From: Wenyingzhuangia fucanilytica
Lineage (GTDB): Bacteria > Bacteroidota > Bacteroidia > Flavobacteriales > Flavobacteriaceae
Direction of reading: 5' to 3'
DNA: 64,000 nt
Assembly: GCF_001697185.1 (NCBI RefSeq)
Contig: NZ_CP014224.1
Span: 2,046,001 to 2,110,000, forward strand
Below are positions 7,268 to 14,573 of this stretch, in pieces. The notes under the pieces are model-generated. The model saw nothing but the letters and a program-made list of their open reading frames with translations, was not told where the DNA came from and made no database searches. Position 1 is the stretch's first letter; each line of letters starts with the position of its first letter. A program made the translations under genes and the position numbers.

Positions 7268-9406
7268 TTATAATTGTGGTTCAATATTATCTTTCGTTAG
7301 TTTTTTAATAAATACATTATTTCTATTTTTTGCTCTCTCAAGAAGCGTAGAATATTTCACAACTTCTGTATAAAGTGAACCGTCCTTTCCTTCGTTGCTA
7401 TAAATTCCAGCTATAGTTTTAGATGGCCTAAATAAATAATCAAAATTATAGGCGTTTTTGAAATCAGCATCATAAGCTCTAACATCATTTGGTTCAATTT
7501 TTTCTCCAATTAGATATCCATAAAAAGTAGTTAGTTTCATTTCTGGAATTGAAAAATTTCTCAAAAGAGTTGCGTAATTATTTATTTGATTTAAGTGGTC
7601 AGAAACACTAACGTCAGGGTTTTTAAATTCAATAATTATACATTTCTCTTCTTGTGGAAATAATAGAATATCAGGTCTTTTATGAAGCCTGTTTTCTCCA
7701 ATAGAAGTTATAAATTGAGTTTCTTCTTCAGATAAATCTTCTCTAATTATATTTTCTCCTTTAAATTTGATATCAGATAACTTGGACTCTGAAATCCCTT
7801 GAAAATATATAAAATCTTCATTTATAATCCACAAATCACTTTTATCAGGTGTTGTTGCGTTTTGTTGAAAAATTAGATTATGTAGTAATGCTTCATCTTT
7901 ATTTCTTGAACCATCATTTTGAATTGATAATTTTCTGTTTAAAATTAAAGAGAATAATTCAAGAATAAGTTTTCTTCTAGCAATATAATGTGTTAAATCA
8001 GCTTTATTTTGTTGTGGAATTACTTTAGCTATTCTTTCAATTTCAGCATCTAGTGTATCTGAATAATTTTCAGAAGTGGTATCTAGATGATTTAGTCTTT
8101 CAATACTACTTTTTAAATTCGAATCTAAATCAGCTTTTTTTCTTGCTTCTGCAGTGTAAAATTTTTCTAATATTTTTTTATCACTATCATTTATAGAAAT
8201 TTCAATTTCTGAATCTTCCGGCAATAAAAACATTTCCTTAAGATTTTTAATGTCTAACTGATGTTTTTCTTGAATTTTTTCTATTTGTGGATATAAATTA
8301 TTGATTGTACCATTTATTTTCGTTTCTAGAAGATCTAGAATTATAACTTCTTCATTAAATATGTTTGGATCATTTGAAAAAATATCATTGTTAGGAATAT
8401 CTATTTCTCCTCTTTCATTTGTGTCTTTGTCATCTAAATAATCACTAGAAACTAAAAAAAGAAAATGACTATTATCAATTACTTCATCTTTAGAAAGAGA
8501 AGATAAATTGACTTCAAAGTTTTCTACTACTTCGTGTTTACTTGTTAGTTTTAAATCATTTTGCTTTAAAAATGATTTATCTAATTTGTATGAGTTTATT
8601 GTAAATGTTTCAAATTTTTCAGTTTCAATGATGCTTTTTGCATCATCAGATAATTTTGAATAATGAACTTTTACATTATCTGTTTTGTCAATTTTTGGAA
8701 TGTCAGATTTTGATATTGTTGATTGACTTTCTTTATCGTTAAATACATAATGTTCTAAAATAATTTCTGGCAAATTATTTTTGTTTAAACAAAAGTATTG
8801 AATGTATCTTTTTAAAAGTGAGTCTTTTAAATTGACATCATTTAAAGTATGATATATATTTCTAGTTTGGTCTAAAAGTCCTTCGAAAGTGAGAGTTGTT
8901 CCAGAAGATTTTGCCTCAATTTCAATATCTTTTTTGTGAAAAATTATAGAGTTTTTTTTAAGATAATCTTCTTTTTTTGAAACATAAAATTCTCTTTTTC
9001 TATATTTTCCACTATTTAAATATATGCTCATTATTTTAGTAGAATCAAAATAATGAGTGTACTGTATTCTTCCAGAGCCAAGGTTTTTAAACCCTTTTGT
9101 AAAATCTTTATATGTATTGAATCTCTTAAATTCTTTATCATCAAAACCAACTCCGTTGTCACTTATTTGAAGTTTAGAAAAAGTAAAACTTTGGTCTGTA
9201 TTTTGAGTTGAATATATTTTTATTTCAATTTTTCCTTTGAAACCTTTGTTTATTTTTTCCTTTATTCGAATTGCTTCAAGTGAATTTGTAAATGCCTCAT
9301 AAACTGGTTGTAACGAAACTTTCGAGCGATTAACATCTCTTATTACTCCTTCATAATAAACTCCATCTCCACTTATGTGTGTGTTATTTTCAAATTTCAT
9401 TTTCAA
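7268..9406 (-). CDS. GHKL (HSP90-like) ATPase with C-terminal PD-(D/E)XK nuclease-like domain
   Basis: Large two-part protein, probably a stand-alone defence or DNA-processing enzyme. The N-terminal part carries the GHKL ATP-binding elements: N-box Glu37 and Asn41 in YEAFTNSLEAI, G1 box ISDNGVGFDD (Asp83, Gly85, Gly87), a glycine turn NLGSGR near 110, and SSGTTLTFEG near 170. A charged, coiled-coil-like middle (about 350-470) follows. Near the C-terminus, RPDILLFPQEEK and IIIEFKNP (about 576-597) form the D...ExK signature of PD-(D/E)XK nucleases, with a preceding helix DEALLHNLIF. No signal peptide or membrane span. It stands alone between inverted repeats, transcribed opposite to the SRAP gene. 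The restricted substrate or trigger cannot be inferred. Confidence 0.8.
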   Translation of the reverse strand: MKMKFENNTHISGDGVYYEGVIRDVNRSKVSLQPVYEAFTNSLEAIRIKEKINKGFKGKIEIKIYSTQNTDQSFTFSKLQISDNGVGFDDKEFKRFNTYKDFTKGFKNLGSGRIQYTHYFDSTKIMSIYLNSGKYRKREFYVSKKEDYLKKNSIIFHKKDIEIEAKSSGTTLTFEGLLDQTRNIYHTLNDVNLKDSLLKRYIQYFCLNKNNLPEIILEHYVFNDKESQSTISKSDIPKIDKTDNVKVHYSKLSDDAKSIIETEKFETFTINSYKLDKSFLKQNDLKLTSKHEVVENFEVNLSSLSKDEVIDNSHFLFLVSSDYLDDKDTNERGEIDIPNNDIFSNDPNIFNEEVIILDLLETKINGTINNLYPQIEKIQEKHQLDIKNLKEMFLLPEDSEIEISINDSDKKILEKFYTAEARKKADLDSNLKSSIERLNHLDTTSENYSDTLDAEIERIAKVIPQQNKADLTHYIARRKLILELFSLILNRKLSIQNDGSRNKDEALLHNLIFQQNATTPDKSDLWIINEDFIYFQGISESKLSDIKFKGENIIREDLSEEETQFITSIGENRLHKRPDILLFPQEEKCIIIEFKNPDVSVSDHLNQINNYATLLRNFSIPEMKLTTFYGYLIGEKIEPNDVRAYDADFKNAYNFDYLFRPSKTIAGIYSNEGKDGSLYTEVVKYSTLLERAKNRNNVFIKKLTKDNIEPQL

Positions 9407-9470
9407 ATCTTAATAGATGATTAAAGTACGTTGATTTTCCTGAATTTTTTATGATTACGAATGTTTTTTT

Positions 9471-9494
9471 GGCTTGCAGGTAATTTGTTATATC
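9471..9494. repeat. Right inverted repeat of a possible gene cassette
   Basis: Contains GGCTTGCAGGTAA followed by TTTGTTATATC, the imperfect reverse complement of 7232-7255. It lies between the ATPase/nuclease gene start and the end of the DnaC-like gene. Confidence 0.45.
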
Positions 9495-9534
9495 AAATCT
9501 AAAAGTAATGATTTATATCAAATATTTCAGGTTA

Positions 9535-10188
9535 TCACAACCTTTTATCCCTACAATTCTTATCAAAAGCCACTAGATTAAAAAGTTGTCTCATACGTGA
9601 ACGAACTCTAGAACCGTAACGTTCATCAATTTCTTCTGCGTTGAGGTTCGTAGTAGCAAATGTTAGTTTTTTGTTTTGGAGGAATAAATCGTACCTGGAG
9701 AGTAATATTTCTCCCATGACATTACAATCTTGTCCAAAGTGTTTTCCATCAGGTTCTACTCCTAAATCATCAAAACAAAAAGAAAAGCTAGAACCGTATT
9801 TTTCTATCACCTCAAAACCTTTGCTATTGAATTGGAACGTTAAAAATCTACTTGGAATGACTTCGTAATTGATAACGTTTGGCGAAATATGTTTTAATAA
9901 TTTCATCCAACTTGTTTTACCACATCCTACGGGTCCAGAAAGTAAAATTCCTTTGTTGGGATCTAGTCCGTATTTTTCACATTTTTTATAATCTCTGATA
10001 AAATACAAGCAAAGCTTGTAAAGTAAAAACATGTCATCTTCGTAGATTTTAAAGTTTTTTCCAAAGGTTAATCTTCCTTTGTAGTTGAGGTAGGCTACAA
10101 TTTTATCAAAATCGTAGTGGATGATGTTGTTTTCTATGGTTCCTAATTCGAATAGGGTTTCTTTTTCGTGTATGATGTGTGGGTGCAT
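9535..10188 (-). CDS. DnaC/IstB-like AAA+ ATPase of an integrative element
   Basis: Resembles the helicase-loader ATPases DnaC and IstB. Walker A GPVGCGKT at residues 85-92, Walker B FCFDDLGVE near 137, sensor 1 TFATTNLN near 178 and an arginine-finger-like GSRVRSRM near 193. At 217 residues it has the ATPase module but no clear partner-binding zinc region. It is the last gene of a leftward group with a winged-helix-like protein, an HTH protein, a RteC-like regulator and an integrase, so it probably serves replication or mobilisation of that element rather than the chromosome. Confidence 0.8.
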   Translation of the reverse strand: MHPHIIHEKETLFELGTIENNIIHYDFDKIVAYLNYKGRLTFGKNFKIYEDDMFLLYKLCLYFIRDYKKCEKYGLDPNKGILLSGPVGCGKTSWMKLLKHISPNVINYEVIPSRFLTFQFNSKGFEVIEKYGSSFSFCFDDLGVEPDGKHFGQDCNVMGEILLSRYDLFLQNKKLTFATTNLNAEEIDERYGSRVRSRMRQLFNLVAFDKNCRDKRL

Positions 10189-10227
10189 AGAGTTGTTTTT
10201 AAATTTTTATTTCACTACGTTCATTTT

Positions 10228-10260
10228 GTCTTGACACAAAACGAACCAAAAAGTCAAGAC
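10228..10260. repeat. Inverted repeat GTCTTGAC...GTCAAGAC in a gene-free stretch
   Basis: Perfect 8-bp arms at 10228-10235 and 10253-10260 with an A-rich 17-bp gap. The whole 10189-10468 interval holds no convincing gene. It resembles the dispersed palindromic sequences I associate with flavobacterial intergenic DNA, but only one copy is in this window. Confidence 0.4.
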
Positions 10261-10468
10261 TTCAAGAACATTTCTAAAATGCTATTCTCATTTTCTAAAG
10301 AAAAAGAACTCACTACTTCCTGAAATAAATTCAGGATTTCGTTCAGACATCTTTTTCTTTTACGAAAATTTCAAATCCATTTTTACGAAATAACCTTGTA
10401 TGTCATTTGTTACAATATTTTCATTTTTTAAAATCGGCCGGAACTTTTATTTTTTGAAAAAAAATTGC

Positions 10469-10957
10469 TCATAATGGTTGGCTATAATCTTTGTCATTTT
10501 CAATTTTTAAATAATCAGAATTTTGATTTTCCTGTTTATAATGTTTATTACGTTTTATATGTTTATTATGTTTATAATAAGATACCAGTGCTTGTCCCAC
10601 ATCTTGTTCCACTACCTGTCCCACATCTTGTCCCACTACTTGTCCATTACTAGTCCAAAAATTGTACATGTTTACTTCGCTACTTTTAAATGGATTTTGA
10701 GAGGGTTTATATTTGATAAATTTCCATTTATTTAAATCACGAATACATTTGTGATAAGTTGTTTTTGAACCAATTTTTGCCATAATCATGACTTCGTTTC
10801 TGTTTACATAAAAAGGAGTTTGAAACCTATTTACATTCCACAATTGAAACAAAGCCATGTATAGACTGATATGTGTTGGATTAAAGCGTTGGTCATCAAT
10901 TGTTTTATCATAAAAAACCTTTAAGTGTTTTATATAATTGACTTCTGACATCATCAT
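10469..10957 (-). CDS. Winged-helix-like element protein with C-terminal GQ.VG repeats
   Basis: A 162-residue protein of the kind found beside DnaC-like ATPases in flavobacterial integrative elements. Residues 1-95 look like a replication-initiator or transcription-regulator winged helix (HISLYMALFQLWN, then NEVMIMAKIGSKTTYHKCIRDLNKWKFIKY). Residues about 108-130 are a tandem repeat of the type GQVVGQDVGQ, encoded by near-identical 12-bp and 24-bp DNA units at about 10582-10646, followed by a Lys/His/Asn-rich tail. Three ATGs in a row at the N-terminus leave the exact start open. Function in element replication is inferred from context only. Confidence 0.7.
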   Translation of the reverse strand: MMMSEVNYIKHLKVFYDKTIDDQRFNPTHISLYMALFQLWNVNRFQTPFYVNRNEVMIMAKIGSKTTYHKCIRDLNKWKFIKYKPSQNPFKSSEVNMYNFWTSNGQVVGQDVGQVVEQDVGQALVSYYKHNKHIKRNKHYKQENQNSDYLKIENDKDYSQPL

Positions 10958-10958
10958 T

Positions 10959-11231
10959 CTAGTGTTTTACTTTATTCTCCTCCATTACTTTCTGAATTTC
11001 TTCAGCATCGTAATAAATAATTCCTCCAATTTTGGTATAAGGTAAAGTTCCATTGATTCGAAGTGTTTGTAATGTTCCTGGACTTACTTGAAGCAGTTCC
11101 ATAATTTCATTAGATTTTAAATACTTCTTGTTTTTGGTTGTTGAATTTGATTCAAGTAGTTTTTTAAAAGCTTCTAATAGTTCAGTTTTAAATTCTCTTA
11201 AATCATCCGTCGTAATAATTGCTGTTGGCAT
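10959..11231 (-). CDS. Excisionase-like helix-turn-helix protein
   Basis: A 90-residue DNA-binding protein with a MerR/excisionase-type HTH: SNEIMELLQVSPGTLQTLRINGTLP (about residues 41-65) followed by the wing YTKIGGIIYYDAEEIQKVM. Proteins of this kind act as recombination directionality factors or regulators in Bacteroidota elements. One base separates it from the next leftward gene, so the two are one operon. A large palindrome lies about 75 bp upstream of its start and may be its operator. Confidence 0.85.
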   Translation of the reverse strand: MPTAIITTDDLREFKTELLEAFKKLLESNSTTKNKKYLKSNEIMELLQVSPGTLQTLRINGTLPYTKIGGIIYYDAEEIQKVMEENKVKH

Positions 11232-11303
11232 AATTTTACAATTTTAATGGTTAACTAATAGTTTGATTTGACTTTCGTTTTCCAAAATTGCAACGCTTTG
11301 ATG

Positions 11304-11342
11304 AATTTTATTCGGTAGTTTTCAGAACTACCGAATAAAATT
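11304..11342. promoter_or_regulatory. Perfect 17-bp inverted repeat upstream of the excisionase-like gene
   Basis: AATTTTATTCGGTAGTT (11304-11320) and AACTACCGAATAAAATT (11326-11342) are exact reverse complements around a 5-bp loop. The core ATTCGGTA recurs as an inverted pair at 11418-11444, next to the RteC-like gene stop. Two related palindromes in one 200-bp intergenic space suggest a protein binding site, or else an RNA hairpin in the leader. Confidence 0.5.
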
Positions 11343-11353
11343 TTAAAAAAATG

Positions 11354-11385
11354 AAAACCTCAACGTTTTCAAGGGTTGAGGTTTT
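11354..11385. terminator. Terminator hairpin between the RteC-like and excisionase-like genes
   Basis: AAAACCTCAAC (11354-11364) pairs with GTTGAGGTTTT (11375-11385), followed by more T on the plus strand and T-rich sequence on the minus strand. It can end the leftward integrase/RteC transcript and separates it from the excisionase operon. Confidence 0.65.
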
Positions 11386-11417
11386 TTTGATATTGTATAA
11401 AGGATGAAAAAAGGTGA

Positions 11418-11444
11418 ATTCGGTAGTTCCAAAAAATACCGAAT
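11418..11444. promoter_or_regulatory. Second ATTCGGTA inverted repeat
   Basis: ATTCGGTA (11418-11425) and TACCGAAT (11437-11444) repeat the core of the 11304-11342 palindrome, ending 2 bp from the RteC-like stop codon. Likely a second site for the same factor, or a recombination-related sequence. Confidence 0.4.
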
Positions 11445-11445
11445 A

Positions 11446-12294
11446 TTAAAAATCATCAACTTCTAATTTTAAAATTAAATTTGAAGATAAGTTTGATAAG
11501 AATTTTGTTTGATTCTCTTGTCTGTTTTTAATCTCTCCAAAAGTTTTATAATAATTCCCAAGGTTGACATTAAATAGTTTGCCAAAAACATCGGTGATTT
11601 CTTTAATTTGAGTATCTCCGCCATTTATAGCCCCTGTTACTTTTAAAGCATATATAAGCTCAACTAAGTCTGTTTTTGAAGCTGTCCAAGTAAAGTTTTC
11701 CGCAATAGAATTGTTATCAATAGTATTATAACATCCTGCCTCGAAATTAGATAAACAATAAAGCTCTTGTTTGAAATAGGTTGAAAGTAATTCATAGGTA
11801 ACTACCTCACATGTCAATAGATCATGTGAGGTTGTAAACTCTGGGTCAGTATCTGCATAATCAGATTGTGAAAATAAAGCTAATTGTTCGTTTCCTCTAA
11901 CAAAATACTTATCATCCAAAGAAGTTTGTTCTTGTTTTATGTACCTGTAAAAGCTTTGATTTCTTTTCTTTTTATTCTCTAATAATCTTAGCTCTTTAAG
12001 AATATACTTCTTTTGTTTTTCAATGGATACAAAGGGTTGTTCTGCCTTATATGACAGCTGAATTTTGAAAAATTTTATCTGTCCACAAATACTAGGTTTT
12101 ATTTTTTTAAAAAACGTAATCTCCTCTTGTGTATTTTCAAATGATAATGTTCTAACATAAATTCTAATTTGATGCAAATGATGTTTTGCTTCTTTAAGTT
12201 TTAGTTTTAATTCCTCTTCTTTTTTAAGGTGCTTACTTTCAATTTTTTTTAATGTGTTTTCGTAATTTTTCACTAAATCTAATATCTTTTTCAT
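11446..12294 (-). CDS. RteC-like regulator of element excision
   Basis: Resembles RteC, the activator of excision genes in the CTnDOT family of Bacteroides conjugative transposons. A coiled-coil-rich N-terminal half (KNYENTLKKIESKHLKKEEEL) is followed by the RteC domain, with FTWTASKTDLVELIYALKVTGAI and a C-terminal NVNLGNYYKTFGEIKNR stretch. I chose ATG at 12294 (MKKILDLV), giving 282 residues; an upstream ATG at 12339 would add 15 residues of unlikely composition. It follows the integrase gene in the same direction by about 115 bp, as expected for an element control module. Confidence 0.8.
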   Translation of the reverse strand: MKKILDLVKNYENTLKKIESKHLKKEEELKLKLKEAKHHLHQIRIYVRTLSFENTQEEITFFKKIKPSICGQIKFFKIQLSYKAEQPFVSIEKQKKYILKELRLLENKKKRNQSFYRYIKQEQTSLDDKYFVRGNEQLALFSQSDYADTDPEFTTSHDLLTCEVVTYELLSTYFKQELYCLSNFEAGCYNTIDNNSIAENFTWTASKTDLVELIYALKVTGAINGGDTQIKEITDVFGKLFNVNLGNYYKTFGEIKNRQENQTKFLSNLSSNLILKLEVDDF

Positions 12295-12410
12295 AGAATT
12301 ATTTAAATTTTTGCATGTGAAAATATTTAAAAACATCACAAATAAAATACTACCTGTGTTTTTACGCAGCTAAAAACAATCAAACAGCTATAAAATACTC
12401 AAGTTGATTA

Positions 12411-13658
12411 TTATGAAACTCTTTGTATATGAGGCTTGTAAGAGAATTTTTCTTTAAGAATATTCATGTCTTCACTTACTTTTTTATCTACAATTTTTGC
12501 GTAAATCTGGGTAGTTGTAAGCTTAGTGTGACCTAACATTTTTGATACCGTTTCTATTGGAATTCCGTTAGATAATGTAACCGTAGTTGCAAAGGTATGA
12601 CGTGCCATGTGAAAGGTTAAGTTTTTAGTAATTCCACATACATCAGCTATTTCTTTTAGGTAGCTATTTAGCTTCTGATTGGAAATAGTTGGTAGTAATA
12701 TATTTGAATGTAAAACACGTAAGTTTTCGGAATATGAATTTATGATGTTTTCAGCAAGTTCTAACAATGGAACTTTTACAGGAGTTCCTGTTTTTTGTCT
12801 TTTGGTTATTATCCAATTGCCTCCATCAATACCTATTACAATGTTATCTGGAGTTAAATTTTTAATATCTATATAAGCTAAACCTGTATAGCAGCTGAAT
12901 AAAAATAGGTCTTTAACCAATTGTAATCTTTCAATTCTTGAATGATAGTTTTGAATACTCTCTAATTCATATTCTGTTAAATATTCTCTTTGTTTCTTTA
13001 TGAAAGTAGGAGAGAACCTAATAAAAGGGTCTTTGTTAATCCATTCCAGTTCAACTGCCATCTTTATCATTTTACGGAGTCTTTGAATGTGTTTCATAAC
13101 TGTATTATTTTCAATTGCATGTTGACCGTTTGTAGGTTGATAATTACGTAAATAGGATTCATAACCTAACAAAAATTGATAATCCAATTGCTTGAGGTAT
13201 AAATCGGTAGTTTTTAGTAGTTCATTTACATATAAAAAAAGATACTTTTGGGAAGTCTTGTAACTACGTAAAGTGTTTTTATGGATTTTTTTCTCAACAA
13301 ATTGATTGTGATATGATACTAAATCTTGTAAAGTTTTATGTTTTTGGTCGGTACCTAAATACCTTGCTTTAACTAATTGTGCAGTAATTAGTTTCTCTTC
13401 AAGTTCTAACTCTCTATAAGCTTTTGCAATTTTAGATTCTTCTTCTTTAAGAAATTGATTTAACATCCTTGCTTCATTAGAATTACCTCTAACTTTAGAT
13501 TTATAATAATCCCAAGAATCGATTTTAATTTTCTTGTTTAAACTAATATTAGCTCTTTTAGAATTAATTGTGATTCTAAAATAAATAATAGCAAAACCAG
13601 GTTCTACATTTTGAGTATACAACCAGGTAAGTAATGAATAAGTGTTTGATGATACCAT
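12411..13658 (-). CDS. Tyrosine recombinase/integrase of an integrative element
   Basis: Site-specific recombinase, 415 residues: N-terminal arm-binding region, SAM-like core-binding domain (about 110-210), and catalytic domain. C-terminal catalytic motifs are HMARHTFA (near 348), LGHTKLTTTQIYAKI with the Tyr nucleophile near 386, and a Lys in ITKRQKTGTPVKVPL near 290. The first catalytic Arg region reads CYTGLAYIDIKNL, so the usual Arg is replaced; this is also the case in the CTnDOT integrase type common in Bacteroidota. It lies about 220 bp from the 3' end of a tRNA-Asp gene, the classic target for such enzymes. Confidence 0.93.
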   Translation of the reverse strand: MVSSNTYSLLTWLYTQNVEPGFAIIYFRITINSKRANISLNKKIKIDSWDYYKSKVRGNSNEARMLNQFLKEEESKIAKAYRELELEEKLITAQLVKARYLGTDQKHKTLQDLVSYHNQFVEKKIHKNTLRSYKTSQKYLFLYVNELLKTTDLYLKQLDYQFLLGYESYLRNYQPTNGQHAIENNTVMKHIQRLRKMIKMAVELEWINKDPFIRFSPTFIKKQREYLTEYELESIQNYHSRIERLQLVKDLFLFSCYTGLAYIDIKNLTPDNIVIGIDGGNWIITKRQKTGTPVKVPLLELAENIINSYSENLRVLHSNILLPTISNQKLNSYLKEIADVCGITKNLTFHMARHTFATTVTLSNGIPIETVSKMLGHTKLTTTQIYAKIVDKKVSEDMNILKEKFSYKPHIQRVS

Positions 13659-13823
13659 AGTAATCGTCTTTTGTGGTGAAACAATAGGACGAAAGTCAAG
13701 TCAAACTAATAGTATCTTTTTAATGTAAAGAGGTTAGTAATTTTAAGCTTTAAATTATACTAACCGAAATACTTACCTAATATATAAAATATTTTGTTTT
13801 GTATTCAAATCAGCATAAATAAA

Positions 13824-13856
13824 AAAACCTTATAAACATAATGTTTATAAGGTTTT
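13824..13856 (-). terminator. Terminator of the tRNA-Asp transcript
   Basis: AAAACCTTATAAACAT (13824-13839) and ATGTTTATAAGGTTTT (13841-13856) are exact reverse complements. Read leftward the hairpin ends in seven T, directly downstream of tRNA-Asp. Confidence 0.8.
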
Positions 13857-13879
13857 GGAAGAGATTAACTTTTCTCTTG

Positions 13880-13953
13880 CGGTCTGGACGGGACTCGAAC
13901 CCGCGACCCCCTGCGTGACAGGCAGGTATTCTAACCAGCTGAACTACCAGACC
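13880..13953 (-). tRNA. tRNA-Asp (anticodon GTC)
   Basis: Cloverleaf of 74 nt read leftward. Acceptor GGTCTGG pairs with CCAGACC and is followed by discriminator G. The anticodon arm CCTGC-CTGTCAC-GCAGG gives anticodon GUC (Asp), and the T arm contains GGTTCGAGTCC. CCA is not encoded. Its 3' end faces the integrase gene, making it the likely integration site, but I saw no second copy of its 3' end within the window. Confidence 0.95.
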
Positions 13954-14073
13954 GTTGCTGTTAGCGGTTGCAAATATACAACTAAATCACAGTTGTGCAA
14001 AGGCTTTACAAGCTTTTTTTTGTTTTTTTTATCATAAAAAACTTAGCTTATTAATTTTCAGAATTTTACGCAT

Positions 14074-14104
14074 AAAAAAAGATTACCAATGGTAATCTTT
14101 TTTT
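14074..14104. terminator. Bidirectional terminator after trxA
   Basis: AAAAAAAGATTACCA (14074-14088) and TGGTAATCTTTTTTT (14090-14104) form a hairpin with A/T tracts on both sides, 20 bp past the trxA stop. Confidence 0.8.
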
Positions 14105-14124
14105 ATATCTATATAGAGAAAGTT

Positions 14125-14442
14125 TTAAATAGCTGCATCAATTTTTGCTGCATATGTAGCCTTTGGAGCTACTCCTACTTGTTTATCCACTACTTCTCCT
14201 CCTTTAAATACTAATACTGTTGGAATGTTACGAACACCATATTTTGCTGCAAATTCTTGGTTTGCATCAACATCTACCTTTCCAACAACAGCTTTTCCTT
14301 CATATTCAGCAGTTAACTCATCAATGATTGGAGCAACCATTCTACATGGTCCACACCATGCAGCCCAAAAATCTACCAAAACTGGCTTATCTGACTGTAA
14401 TACTACTTCTTCAAACGTTGCATCTGTAATTTCTAATGCCAT
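14125..14442 (-). CDS. trxA: Thioredoxin
   Basis: Small cytoplasmic dithiol redox protein that reduces ribonucleotide reductase, peroxiredoxins and other targets. Full length at 105 residues with the active site WCGPC (Cys30, Cys33), the buried Asp24 in VLVDFW, and the cis-proline loop NIPTVLVF near residue 75. No signal peptide, so cytoplasmic. It is a single-gene unit with its own promoter (TTG-N18-TATTTTTG) and terminator. Confidence 0.97.
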   Translation of the reverse strand: MALEITDATFEEVVLQSDKPVLVDFWAAWCGPCRMVAPIIDELTAEYEGKAVVGKVDVDANQEFAAKYGVRNIPTVLVFKGGEVVDKQVGVAPKATYAAKIDAAI

Positions 14443-14484
14443 AATTTTATTTTTTTAATGTTTTACTTTATTCTTTATAGTTAA

Positions 14485-14513
14485 CAAAAATATACAATTA
14501 TTCAACTAATCAA
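14485..14513 (-). promoter_or_regulatory. Promoter of trxA
   Basis: Read leftward: TTG (14513-14511), 18 bp, TATTTTTG (14492-14485), about 43 bp before the trxA ATG. It fits the Bacteroidota TAnnTTTG consensus. Confidence 0.6.
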
Positions 14514-14573
14514 AGTTTTATATAATCGCTTTTGCTTATAGGTCTATCAATCATTTTGATACTTACAAAAATT

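Noticed and set aside
1-13870. Second copy of the tRNA-Asp 3' end marking the element's far end
   Set aside because: I found no repeat of the tRNA 3' segment by eye in this interval; the end may lie left of the window.
13855-14037. 60-codon plus-strand frame over the tRNA gene
   Set aside because: It is the antisense of tRNA-Asp and its terminator; frames like this over tRNAs are a common false gene.
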